Shown: positions 45,006 to 53,408 of the stretch, one piece after another
Layout: every line of letters starts with the position of its first letter
Numbering within the stretch: the first letter of the stretch is position 1
Source: Calothrix sp. PCC 7716
Lineage (GTDB): Bacteria > Cyanobacteriota > Cyanobacteriia > Cyanobacteriales > Nostocaceae
Direction: 5' to 3'
NCBI RefSeq assembly: GCF_019977735.1
Contig: NZ_AP025018.1
Location: 6,204,580-6,268,579, forward strand
DNA length: 64,000 nucleotides
Made by a program: the position numbers and the translations under genes
The notes under the pieces: generated by a model
What the model was told of the DNA's origin: nothing
Database searches by the model: none
What the model saw: the letters and a program-made list of their open reading frames with translations, nothing else

Positions 45006-46013
45006 TTTTTTGGAATCACCATATTTGCGAGAGTTGGAATATATACTAGGATTAACGCCAAACTTACGTTTAAAAGCGGCTGCAAAATGGCTGCGATTCG
45101 CATAACCTACTGCTCTAGCTACACCTGTTATCGTCAAATCACCCTGTTCTAATAGTTTTTGTGCTTGTTCCATACGATACTGATGCAAGCAACCAAATAC
45201 AGTTGTTCCAAAGCAATGACGAAAGCCAATTTTTAATTTAAAGTCATTCAATCCTACTTGCCGTGACAGTTCTAGCAAAGATGGAGGGTTATGATAGCGA
45301 GTAAGTAGAATGTTCTTAGCTTGATGGATACGGTCAATATCTTCTGGTTTAAATTTATCTATACTATTTTGAGTTTTATAGCTTGGTTGTAACTGTTCTA
45401 AATATAAAGCCATTAATTCAAACACCTTACTTTGCAAATATATCTGTTGCGTAAAACCTTGGTAAGGACAATTAATAATTTGTTGTGCGACCACATGCAT
45501 TGCAGGAGTTACCTTTAAACCAGAGAAGCACTCCTGCCAATCATTTTCTTTGATTAATGGTAGTAACTCTGGAGGAAATTGTCCTAAAGAGTCAGAGAAA
45601 AATACTTTCAGTAAATCAGGTTCAATGTGGATATTAATACCAAAATTCTGTTTTTTACCTTGCCAATTTGCAATTTCTTTTCGTGCAATTCCACTACCAA
45701 AAAGACAACTTTCTTTAGGACTAACTCTGACACCTGCTTCATCACTCCAAAAAAAGCCGGAAAATATAATACCAAACTCCACAATATGCTCTCTAACAAA
45801 CATTTGTACACTCAAATCATCTATTAACTGATAGTCAAAAATTGTTAAATAAACCCCGTTACAGATTGAAAACTCTCGTATATAACCTTGACCAATAGTT
45901 TCAGGGAAACGAGATAAAAATTCAAAATCGTTTGATGTTATGTTTTCATTATTATCTTGTACTTGTTCTTCCCAAAGTTCACTGTAATTTGTGGTTGAGA
46001 GATTGATAGTCAT
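44988..46013 (-). CDS. PchR-like AraC-family regulator
   Basis: 341 aa. Sensing half with DFEFLSRFPETIGQGYIREF, HIVEFGIIFSGFFWSDEAGV and INIHIEPDLLKVFFSDSLGQ; C-terminal HTH pair SLLELSRQVGLNDFKLKIGF and ITGVARAVGYANRSHFAAAF then KRKFGVNPS. Starts MTINLS like the paralogs. It is the nearest gene upstream of the receptor at 42321, in the same direction with a 139-bp gap, which suggests that it activates this receptor on binding the ferric siderophore. A second AraC gene precedes it by about 160 bp with a repeat element between. Confidence 0.92.
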   Translation of the reverse strand: MTINLSTTNYSELWEEQVQDNNENITSNDFEFLSRFPETIGQGYIREFSICNGVYLTIFDYQLIDDLSVQMFVREHIVEFGIIFSGFFWSDEAGVRVSPKESCLFGSGIARKEIANWQGKKQNFGINIHIEPDLLKVFFSDSLGQFPPELLPLIKENDWQECFSGLKVTPAMHVVAQQIINCPYQGFTQQIYLQSKVFELMALYLEQLQPSYKTQNSIDKFKPEDIDRIHQAKNILLTRYHNPPSLLELSRQVGLNDFKLKIGFRHCFGTTVFGCLHQYRMEQAQKLLEQGDLTITGVARAVGYANRSHFAAAFKRKFGVNPSIYSNSRKYGDSKKSVLES

Positions 46014-46067
46014 ATATTAATAATTTATATTTTTAGCTGTTGTTGTCGGCGCCGAGGTAGAAAATTG

Positions 46068-46166
46068 GCAACGGATGATAAACGGATATAGCGGATAGGT
46101 TATTTTAAACAATTAGACTTTTTATGTAACAAATCATTTATCCGTTGCATCCGTAGTATCCGTTAC
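46068..46166. repeat. CGGAT-type inverted repeat element, copy 3
   Basis: GCAACGGATGATAAACGGAT at the left and TCCGTTGCATCCGTAGTATC near the right end, between two AraC genes. Confidence 0.8.
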
Positions 46167-46176
46167 AAACAGACTA

Positions 46177-47163
46177 CTAGGCGGAATTTTTCCAGTTGAT
46201 TAGGTACTGTTTAGGATTAATACCAAATTTTTTCCGAAAAGCTGTGGCGAAATAGCTACGACTAGCAAAGCCAACAGATGATGCAACTTCTGCAATACTC
46301 ATATCTCCTATTAGCAAAAGCTGCTGTGCTTTCTCCAAACGGTAATCATGTAAATATCCAAATACTGTTGTTCCAAAGCATTGTCGAAACCCGCGCTTTA
46401 AGGTACAGTCATTTAAACCCGCTATTCTCGCCAATTCTATCAACGAAGGTGGATTATCTAGTCTCTGTAATAAAATCTCCTTTGCATGATGGATACGCTC
46501 AATGTCATGATTATTTAACTTAAAAATATCTTTTTTACCTTCACGTTCGGTTAAATCAGCTTCGACAAGCAAGCTCATTAACTCAAACACTTTGCTTTCT
46601 AAATATATTCGTTTAGTTGTTCCTTGATAAGGACAATGCAAAATTTGCTGTAATATTACCTGCATTGCTGGCGTGATGGCACCTACAGTAGTATAGTACA
46701 ATTCACCTGCATCTCTAATTAGATGCGCGAGTTCAGAAGGTAGTTGTCCAGTACTATCTCCCAGGAACGAAAGAAGAGTTTCTGGAGGCAAATGGACATT
46801 CACCTCTACACACCTTTCGGATGATTTCGTTTCAAATGCTTCAAAAGGCGCCGTTCCGCTACCATAAAGAGCATATTGTCCAGAACCCAAGGAAAAATCA
46901 TCACTTTGATAATTCCCAGAAAGATAAAAGCAATATTCTAAAACATGCGCGCGTTCTGGCAACTTGAGACGTATATCATCGTGAAATTGACAATCGTTTA
47001 TTTCCAAATCTACTTCAGAGCGCAACTTAATTGTTCGACTAGTTCCTTTAGCTAATTCTTCTGGATATTTCCACATCCAGTCTAACTCATCTTTAACATC
47101 ATATTGATGCCCCTGAATTGCAGTGACTAATTCCCAATCGTTTTGTGAAATAATTATTGTCAT
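46177..47163 (-). CDS. PchR-like AraC-family regulator
   Basis: 328 aa. Sensing half is more divergent than in other copies (RTIKLRSEVDLEINDCQFHD, YALYGSGTAPFEAFETKSSE, VNVHLPPETLLSFLGDSTGQ), while the DNA-binding half is typical: SLIELARIAGLNDCTLKRGF and IAEVASSVGFASRSYFATAF then RKKFGINPKQY. Starts MTIIIS. Follows the DUF1636 gene by 48 bp in the same direction, so may be transcribed with it and with the next AraC gene. The last codons (CTAGGCGGAATTTTTC on the plus strand) are repeated in a promoter at 41250. Confidence 0.92.
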   Translation of the reverse strand: MTIIISQNDWELVTAIQGHQYDVKDELDWMWKYPEELAKGTSRTIKLRSEVDLEINDCQFHDDIRLKLPERAHVLEYCFYLSGNYQSDDFSLGSGQYALYGSGTAPFEAFETKSSERCVEVNVHLPPETLLSFLGDSTGQLPSELAHLIRDAGELYYTTVGAITPAMQVILQQILHCPYQGTTKRIYLESKVFELMSLLVEADLTEREGKKDIFKLNNHDIERIHHAKEILLQRLDNPPSLIELARIAGLNDCTLKRGFRQCFGTTVFGYLHDYRLEKAQQLLLIGDMSIAEVASSVGFASRSYFATAFRKKFGINPKQYLINWKNSA

Positions 47164-47211
47164 TGAATTTATTTAATCTTAAATTTATATACAAATACTG
47201 GTAATAATTCT

Positions 47212-47607
47212 TCAATCAACTTTTACTGACGGAATAGTAGCTACAATTGCTGGCTGTAAAATTTCAGGAAATTTTTTCCAAGCAATAACCCCTTTACGAC
47301 TGTTGATATATAGTTTCAGAAAATCTAGTAAAGCGGTATTAGCGTTTTCCTCTGGAACAATATCCGCAAAAAGATAAGTGGGTTTTTCTGGACTGCTGAC
47401 TGCGACAACACAACCACGACTACATGCCCATAAACATTCCACAGGCTCAATTTTCAGAGCTTCAGATTGTAACTGCTCATTACATGTAGTTTCAGATAAG
47501 GCATTTAGCTGTTCAACTAAACGAGAACCATCGGAAAGCTGACCTTCTGCTAGTTCTTCTTCTGAGCGATGACAAGATTTGCAGACAAATAATGTGTGTA
47601 CAGTCAT
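47212..47607 (-). CDS. DUF1636-type metal-binding (ferredoxin-like) protein
   Basis: 131 aa. LFVCKSCHRSEEE at the N-terminus and EPVECLWACSRGCVVAVSSP in the middle give four or five cysteines placed as in DUF1636, a thioredoxin-fold, 2Fe-2S ferredoxin-like family. Function in the family is not settled; members are often linked to metal or cobalamin/iron metabolism. Location ahead of two siderophore regulators supports an iron-related task such as reductive release or metal sensing, which is inference. Full-length for the family. Confidence 0.8.
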   Translation of the reverse strand: MTVHTLFVCKSCHRSEEELAEGQLSDGSRLVEQLNALSETTCNEQLQSEALKIEPVECLWACSRGCVVAVSSPEKPTYLFADIVPEENANTALLDFLKLYINSRKGVIAWKKFPEILQPAIVATIPSVKVD

Positions 47608-48147
47608 AGGTTTTAGTACTCGCGTGCGAAAAACAACTCATCTTCATGGCGTCTATCCCAGTTCCCTCTGTTACCTTCGTGTCTCTGAGTTGGCGCCAAG
47701 ATAATAAGAAAAATTATTAGTAATACTACCACATTATTTGCAGTAATTGCGCTACATCCCAATTACTGCAAATAATTTTTAAATACTTTTAAGGAATGAT
47801 TCTGACTATTGCCATACGGAAATACCAAACCCCCACAAGGGTTTGGCAAGAATATAGCACTATACCATAAGGAACTATTGAAGTAGGGGTTTTTACGACA
47901 GGCTAAAGGAATTATCTAACCATGACTGAAGATTAATGGATATCCCCAGCGCTACTAGCAATTTAATTCTTGAGATTATTTTTCAATAAATTGGAAATTT
48001 TGTCAAGAGTCTATAAAAAATTTCTAGCTAGTGATTATGTAGGCGCATCAACTCTACTTGAGATAGATTATTAATAAAATTTTTAAGTGTTCCTCAAGTT
48101 AGATAAGAAAATTCTTAAATAACCTAACATAGCGATTCACCTTGGGT
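47608..48147. other. 540-bp intergenic region with a strong hairpin
   Basis: No gene seen. It holds the 17-bp perfect inverted repeat at 47733-47776 and one GGCGCC. The rest is AT-rich without convincing frames. Confidence 0.6.
47733..47776. promoter_or_regulatory. 17-bp perfect inverted repeat
   Basis: ATTATTTGCAGTAATTG and its exact complement with a 10-nt spacer, followed on the plus strand by TTTTT. It lies 126 bp upstream of the DUF1636 start and 370 bp after the hydrolase gene: operator, attenuator or terminator are all possible. Confidence 0.5.
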
Positions 48148-48891
48148 TCACCTCACCAAGTACTCTGGCAAAGCATTGGGAAGTTGCTGCTGCGAGTCGT
48201 GGTGATGCCAAAAGTTAAGTACTTGGGCGCCAACAAGCTCTGGATGGAAGAAGTGAAAGAAGTGTTTTCCTTGGGGACATAAAACGAAGCGGTCGCTTTG
48301 CTTTAAATAAGGTTGCCATGCTCGCACCATATCAGGCTCAACTATAGTGTCATCCAAGCTACCATAAACCATCAGTGGAACTTTCACGCATGTTGGGCGT
48401 AACGACACTTTTTTATACAAAGAGTGAGGCGAAAGTGAGTTATTCAAATCTTGCTCTAAAACCCCTTCTAACTTTTTGGTAGTATATTTATCTTGGTAGC
48501 CAAATAAGTTATAAACCATGCTATTCAAAATCGATGCACGGCTTCTAAATGGAATATGCTCATAGTAACTAGCTTGCCAGTCAACAGCAGCATCGGCGCC
48601 TACAGCCAACAAAGTTAAAGATTCAACATTCTCTGGATATTTACAGGTATAAAGTAATGCCAGCAATCCTGCAGTACTATGACCAATCAGGTGTAGCTTT
48701 TTATTCTGACATAGTAAATAGTCATGAAGTGCTGAAACTGCTGCATCCAAGCAACCCGTTCCATCTTCATTTGGGTAACACTTCCACTCTTGTACTCTTA
48801 CCCTTGGCGCCAAATACTCAAGCAAAGGTTGATTAAAACATCCTAAACTAGGACTCGTAGTCAACCACAAAACATCAGTGAGCGTAGACAT
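48148..48891 (-). CDS. Alpha/beta hydrolase
   Basis: 247 aa; ATG at 48891 has GGAG seven bases upstream. Nucleophile elbow LHLIGHSTAGLLAL (Ser about residue 73), probable acid in YGSLDDTIVEPD and His in QGKHFFHFFHPE complete a catalytic triad of the alpha/beta hydrolase fold. Cap region WQASYYEHIPFRSRASILNS. It may be an esterase, lipase or thioesterase; because it heads the minus-strand siderophore block, a siderophore esterase or a tailoring role is conceivable, but no direct evidence exists and 540 bp separate it from the next gene. Confidence 0.8.
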   Translation of the reverse strand: MSTLTDVLWLTTSPSLGCFNQPLLEYLAPRVRVQEWKCYPNEDGTGCLDAAVSALHDYLLCQNKKLHLIGHSTAGLLALLYTCKYPENVESLTLLAVGADAAVDWQASYYEHIPFRSRASILNSMVYNLFGYQDKYTTKKLEGVLEQDLNNSLSPHSLYKKVSLRPTCVKVPLMVYGSLDDTIVEPDMVRAWQPYLKQSDRFVLCPQGKHFFHFFHPELVGAQVLNFWHHHDSQQQLPNALPEYLVR

Positions 48892-49019
48892 CAAATTCTC
48901 CTAAAGACAAAAAATTGCAAGCACCGTAGTGGAAATTTGTTAAGAATAATATTCATTTGTGATGAAAGTGAGTTTATCCTAAAATATAATTTATTGCAAA
49001 TAATTTTTTACAGTCTTGC

Positions 49020-49126
49020 AGAACAGTCTTGTAAAACAGTCTTGTGGAGCGGGCATCCCTGCCCGCCTGCCTTTAATCAAAAAAGATGCTTCTATTACAG
49101 CCAAGGATGCCTGTTCCACAAGATTG
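49020..49126. repeat. Dispersed repeat family (CTTGTGGAGCGGGCATCC ... GGATGCCTGTTCCACAAG)
   Basis: Inverted ends around a variable centre, preceded by three CAGTCTTG repeats. A second full copy lies at 63160-63222 and partial ones at 25695 and 55716. Confidence 0.8.
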
Positions 49127-49229
49127 TTAGCAATAGGATAGTTATTGCCTCAATTGAGAATAAGTTTCACTTATGCTTAAATAAGAATGTATCTATATCT
49201 ACTTCTTGCTGCAGCATTATTGTAAAAAT

Positions 49230-49460
49230 ATGAACAAAGATGAATTCTTATATCCGCGCGCGAAGTACTATGGAGAATTTACTCCAGAGAATTTGGTGTT
49301 TAATGCTAACTTACAAGAGTTTTCACAAAGAATAGGATATATATCCGCTTTGCAGACTGGGGGTAAAATTTCACCATATGAAGCTTATTACAAGATAAAA
49401 ATTGCTTGGAAAACCCTTAAGCGAACAAGAAAGCAACTAGGAATTCGTTCGGAACCTTAG
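49230..49460 (+). CDS. Small conserved cyanobacterial protein (DUF7219-like)
   Basis: 76 aa from ATG 49230: DEFLYPRAKYYGEFTPENLV, FNANLQEFSQRIGYISALQT, GGKISPYEAYYKIKIAWKTL and KRTRKQLGI. This layout is widespread in cyanobacteria as a small protein of unknown function (I recall it as DUF7219). No membrane or signal segments. The region 48892-49229 before it holds only the repeat at 49020. Convergent with 49472-49744. Confidence 0.8.
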   Translation: MNKDEFLYPRAKYYGEFTPENLVFNANLQEFSQRIGYISALQTGGKISPYEAYYKIKIAWKTLKRTRKQLGIRSEP

Positions 49461-49471
49461 CAGTAAAGCTT

Positions 49472-49744
49472 TTAATCAAACTTCCCTTGCCTTTTTCGGT
49501 AATTTTTACTATCGTAGGCTTCTAGTTCATAGTCAATACAGCCTATAGCTTCTTCCGTACATACTTTACTTGGATGTACCGTACACTTGAGGCGAAAATC
49601 ATTAGTGAAAAAACCGCAGTTATGGCAAGGAATTTGATGCATCCTTTTCACTTGTGCTGACCCTTGCTTGAAAGCTTCTACCACACTCCACCCAAAAAAC
49701 AGCATCATCGAAACCCATATGCAGATAAACAATATCGCTAGCAT
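49472..49744 (-). CDS. Small conserved membrane protein with Cys motifs
   Basis: 90 aa. One N-terminal helix (MLAILFICIWVSMMLFFGWS) and a soluble domain with CHNCGFFTND, LKCTVHPSKVCTEEAIGC and IDYELEA. The four to five cysteines may bind metal or form a small zinc or iron-sulfur site. The family appears conserved in cyanobacteria but I cannot name a function. Single gene; convergent with the preceding one. Confidence 0.75.
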   Translation of the reverse strand: MLAILFICIWVSMMLFFGWSVVEAFKQGSAQVKRMHQIPCHNCGFFTNDFRLKCTVHPSKVCTEEAIGCIDYELEAYDSKNYRKRQGKFD

Positions 49745-49984
49745 TATTTATTAGTCCTTGTACAATTCTGAATTATTAACTAGACAACGTAACTTACAGG
49801 CGCCTTGAGTAAACATGCGTCAAGATAAACTTAAGCACACTTAATTTCAAAAATATTTGCGCCCTTTATCTATGTTTATCATAGATTAAACCTATTCAAA
49901 ACTATTCTCATCTACAAATGGCGTTACGATATATAAAATTATTCAGCTAGGTGGTGGTTAATCTTCTGTAATACAAAAAGAAAT

Positions 49985-50082
49985 ATACGAAAATACTTCT
50001 AGAGTCAGCTTGAAACCAACACTAGAAGTAATCGCCAATGATGTCGATGTAATACATATCCCGGATAGCTTTACATTATCTA
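49985..50082 (-). ncRNA. Candidate small RNA A (tandem pair with 50281-50380)
   Basis: Read on the minus strand it has a TGCTTTATTATA promoter-like motif (around 50081-50093), a conserved TGTATTACATCG, and ends with ACTTCTAGTGTT pairing with GACTCTAGAAGT followed by ATTTTC, a terminator-like hairpin (49995-50029). The same order recurs 297 bp away with a different but pairing stem. No frame is conserved between the copies. Ends are estimates. Confidence 0.5.
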
Positions 50083-50280
50083 TAATAAAGCATAAACGCT
50101 AATTTTTCTTAATTAACACAAAAATCTTAACTATTCTCACGGTTCTTCTAGAACTATTGCTGCCCAAATGACGCAAACAAGTATCACGTTTAAGCATAAG
50201 AAAATTTTTGAACTAACGTCCATATATTGCATAGAGCGAGTACCCTAGATTTTGCTTAATTTACTGCCTTGTATAAAAGT

Positions 50281-50380
50281 ATAGAAAAGTACTTCTAGAG
50301 TTGTGTCAGCGTCCAACTCTAAAAGTCACCCATCAAAGCGATGTAATACAGTTCTCAGGTAGTTGTAGAACTATCTGCTT
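50281..50380 (-). ncRNA. Candidate small RNA B
   Basis: Second copy: TGCTTTATTATA at 50381-50392, then GATAGTTCTACAACTACC, TGTATTACATCG, and a 13-bp hairpin ACTTTTAGAGTTG/CAACTCTAGAAGT (50290-50325) before ACTTTTC. The upstream motif follows the hli stop (50455) by about 60 nt on the same strand, so either an independent sRNA or a processed hli 3' region. Confidence 0.5.
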
Positions 50381-50454
50381 ATAATAAAGCACAAACGAAA
50401 TTAATTCTCAACTGTTCGCAAAAATTATTATTGCCTGAAGTATCGTAGCGGTTG

Positions 50455-50634
50455 CTACATAATTCCCCAGAAATTTAGAATACCTTTCCCTGAAGATAAC
50501 TCAATGACTACTACCACAAGGAAACCTAGCATAGCTAGGCGCCCGTTCCAAATCTCTGCTTGAGGAGTAAACCAAGGGCGCCAAGCATTGCTATTTCCAG
50601 TTACTGTAGGGGTATTCTTTGTTACATCTGGCAT
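50455..50634 (-). CDS. High-light-inducible (Hli) CAB-like protein, second copy
   Basis: 59 aa, not obvious to gene callers because of its size: MPDVTKNTPTVTGNSNAWRP, then [39 protein letters not shown]. The helix with ExxNGRxAMxGF is the chlorophyll-binding signature, and the protein aligns along its full length with the copy at 11930. Single-helix thylakoid protein that binds pigments and protects photosystems under light or nutrient stress. GAGG-like Shine-Dalgarno is weak. Two candidate sRNAs lie just downstream on the same strand. Confidence 0.93.
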   Translation of the reverse strand: MPDVTKNTPTVTGNSNAWRPWFTPQAEIWNGRLAMLGFLVVVVIELSSGKGILNFWGIM

Positions 50635-50709
50635 AATTAAAACCTCAAATAGACAAAGTACATGTTACACAAGCTATAGCAAAAAATTAGCATTAATTTT
50701 ATACATATC

Positions 50710-50955
50710 ATGCTCAACGATACTAACAGCTATCCAGATTTAGCGACAGCGATGCGCGGGGTTTGCGAGAATTGGTGTAATGTTCACGGTTTCACCGAAC
50801 CATTTTGCCGTAATGGTGAATGGTGGGCATTTCCTCCGAAAGGGGTGATGCCAGTAAAAATAAAAGATGTCATGGAAAAGAACAACGAAGCTCAGTGTGT
50901 ATATATAGGTAGAGTTTCCTTTCTGCTTTTACCTGATGGCTCATTTTTTACCTAA
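50710..50955 (+). CDS. Small conserved hypothetical protein
   Basis: 81 aa: NSYPDLATAMRGVCENWCNV, GFTEPFCRNGEWWAFPPKGV, MPVKIKDVMEKN, SFLLLPDGSFFT. Soluble, three Cys, Trp-rich centre. Looks like a conserved cyanobacterial family of unknown function; divergent from the hli gene with 75 bp between, so the two may share a regulatory region. After it, 50956-51241 holds no gene, only the dispersed CTCTGTGCCCTCTGCG motif. Confidence 0.7.
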   Translation: MLNDTNSYPDLATAMRGVCENWCNVHGFTEPFCRNGEWWAFPPKGVMPVKIKDVMEKNNEAQCVYIGRVSFLLLPDGSFFT

Positions 50956-51241
50956 TAGCATTTGAGTTAAGTTGTTACGAAGCTGTAAAGCATGATTTAA
51001 CTCCTAACTCTTAAAAAGATTCATCTGTACATTACCTCTTACCTCTGTGCCCTCTGCGTCTCTGTGGTAAAAAACATATTACTGCACATCACCAAACAAA
51101 TATGCAATGTCTTTTATGCAGTTGAGTGATTTTTATGGAAGTACTGGGCAAAAACAAAAGTTAGTAAACTTGATTGAGTCTTCTAAAGCGAAAGCACTTG
51201 AATTTTTAGCTTGAGTTCAAAAAAATATGGATTGCTAAATG

Positions 51242-51665
51242 TTAGTATTCTTGAACTAGATAAGCACAGCGTCTATCACCTTGTAAAATATGTTCGGTAC
51301 GCTCGATTTTAACGTTTTCGCCTAAGATACTACTAAATAGTTCTAACTCTGATGTGCATAACATCGAGCAATTTTGTGCTGCAGTACAAATTGAACAATG
51401 ATTTTCGACTAATAATATACCATCTTTTTGTTCGATTACTTCTGCCATATATCCTTCTTGAGTGCGAATATCTGCAAGTACTGCGGCTATAGAGCGCCAA
51501 TTATCTTGAATATTTTTATCATTAAGTTGGGTTATAATTTTTTCAGTGTAACTTTTGAGTTGGGCTTGTGTGCGTTCATTTATAAGCTTAGATAAACCAT
51601 CAACACCAAAAATTAGGCTGACTCCTTCAATAAGTTTTACTACTAAATCAGAATGACTATCAGTC
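51242..51665 (-). pseudogene. SufR-like iron-sulfur transcription regulator, C-terminal remnant
   Basis: DLVVKLIEGVSLIFGVDGLS, AVLADIRTQEGYMAEVIEQK, ENHCSICTAAQNCSMLCTSE and VKIERTEHILQGDRRCAYLV match the C-terminal sensor part of SufR-type regulators, with the cluster-ligand cysteines present. The N-terminal helix-turn-helix is absent: the frame runs on into the antisense of a truncated receptor at about 51663. Rearrangement removed the 5' ends of both genes. Confidence 0.8.
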
Positions 51666-53342
51666 GAGCAAGTGGAAGTACTCAAAGGACCCGCCTCAGT
51701 TTTGTTTGGGGCTGTTGAACCAGGTGGAATCGTCAACGTTACTACCAAGCAACCCCTGAGTACACCTTATTATAAACTTGGATTAGAGGTAGGAAATTAT
51801 GGGTTTTATCAGCCCAGCATTGATGTATCTGGACCTTTGACTACAGATAAAAACCTGCTTTATCGTTTTATCGCTAGTTATCAAGCCTCAGATAGTTTTG
51901 TCGATTTTGCTAATTCGGAGCTAATTACAATTGCTCCCTCAATCACTTGGAAATTAGGCGATCGCACAACCTTAAATCTTTATTATGAGTATATTCGCTC
52001 GGAACAAAATCCTTATAAGGCAGACGTTCCCGTTTTCAGTGATAATACGTTTGGCTTGCCCCGAAATCGCTATGTCGGCTATCCCGATCTTGATTTTGCG
52101 ATTAAAGATGTCCACAAATTAGGTTATGCCCTAAACCACCAATTCAATGACAATTGGCAGCTTCGCAATAATATTGCTGTAGTTACTAGCGCTGCGAAAG
52201 ATGCTTATACTTACTTCTCAGAACTAGTAGATGATCGTTTTCTCGTTGCTAGTTCGATTGATCGACGCGAATATTCTATCGATAACTATTTTGGACAAAT
52301 TGACTTGCTGGGTAAGTTCAAGACAGGAGCGGTTGCACACCAGCTTTTGATAGGTTTTGAAGCCAATCGCAGAGTTAGTAACTTTGAGCTTCGTACTAGT
52401 CAAGGTCCAGGCGATTTAGATCTCCTTAACCCGAACTACGATACTTCAAGTTACCAATTCCTACCAATCTCTCGCTTCGCTTATTATGAGCCGATTCAAT
52501 CTTACGGGATCTACCTGCAAGACCAAATCACGTTACTAAATAACCTGAAACTTCTGATTGGTGGGCGCTTTGATTGGGTTGAACGAACATTTGATATTGT
52601 TGGTGAGCCTGCTCAAGAACAAAGTGATAGTGCTTTTAGCCCCAGAATTGGGTTGGTGTATCAGCCTAGTGACATAGTTTCTCTCTATGCCAGCTATAGT
52701 AGGTCATTTACTCCTACATTTGGATTTAATCCGGATGGTAGAGCATTCAAACCGACCAAAGGAACACAGTACGAAGCTGGTATCAAAGCTGACTTTTTAG
52801 AGGGAAGGCTTTCGACAACATTAGCCGCATATCAAATCACGAAGTCGAATGTGACAACGCCCGACCCTAACAATCCTAATTTTTCTATACAGGTAGGGGA
52901 ACAAGAGAGTCGAGGTATTGAGTTGGATATTGCCGGCGAGATCTTGCCAGGGTTGAAGGTGATAGCATCCTATGCCCATACCAATGCAGAAGTTACTGAA
53001 GATAACACTGCGACTGTAGGTAATCGATTAAATAATGTCCCAGAGAATCAAGCTAGCCTCTGGACAACCTACCAAATACAGAAAGGCGATTTGCAGGGCT
53101 TAGGATTTGGCTTTGGGTTGTTTTATGTTGGTGATCGCCAAGGTGATTTAGATAATTCGTTTATACTACCGAGCTATTTACGTACCGATGCGGCGATTTA
53201 TTATCGTAGAAATGGTTTTAACGCAGCTATTAATATTCGTAATTTGTTCGACAAGACCTACTATGAATATTCTTACGGGAGATTCTATAACCAATTGGGC
53301 GATCCCTTTACAATAATTGTCTCAGTCAGTTGGGAGTTTTAA
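51663..53342 (+). pseudogene. TonB-dependent siderophore receptor, 5'-truncated
   Basis: Homology starts abruptly at VEQVEVLKGPASVLFGAVEP in the plug and runs through the whole barrel (LKLLIGGRFDWVERTF, FSPRIGLVYQPSDIVSLYAS, YLRTDAAIYYRRNGFNAAIN) to SVSWEF. Signal peptide, AMIN domain, TonB box and first plug half are lost, so it cannot be exported. It contains the only HIP1 octamer (GCGATCGC, 51957) I saw in the window and no GGCGCC, unlike neighbours. The SBP gene follows 66 bp later and is intact. Confidence 0.9.
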
Positions 53343-53408
53343 CTAGCTTCCATGTTGGCTATTGGCTAAACAGCGTGGTGCAATTGTTTCAATCTATACT
53401 TGTTGTTA

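Noticed and set aside
48937-49233. 98-codon plus-strand frame
   Set aside because: It is mostly dispersed repeat sequence (CTTGTGGAGCGGGCATCC family).
49985-50395. NsiR1-type tandem sRNA of heterocystous cyanobacteria
   Set aside because: NsiR1 lies by hetF and has shorter near-identical repeats; sequence and context here differ, so I report only an unnamed candidate pair.
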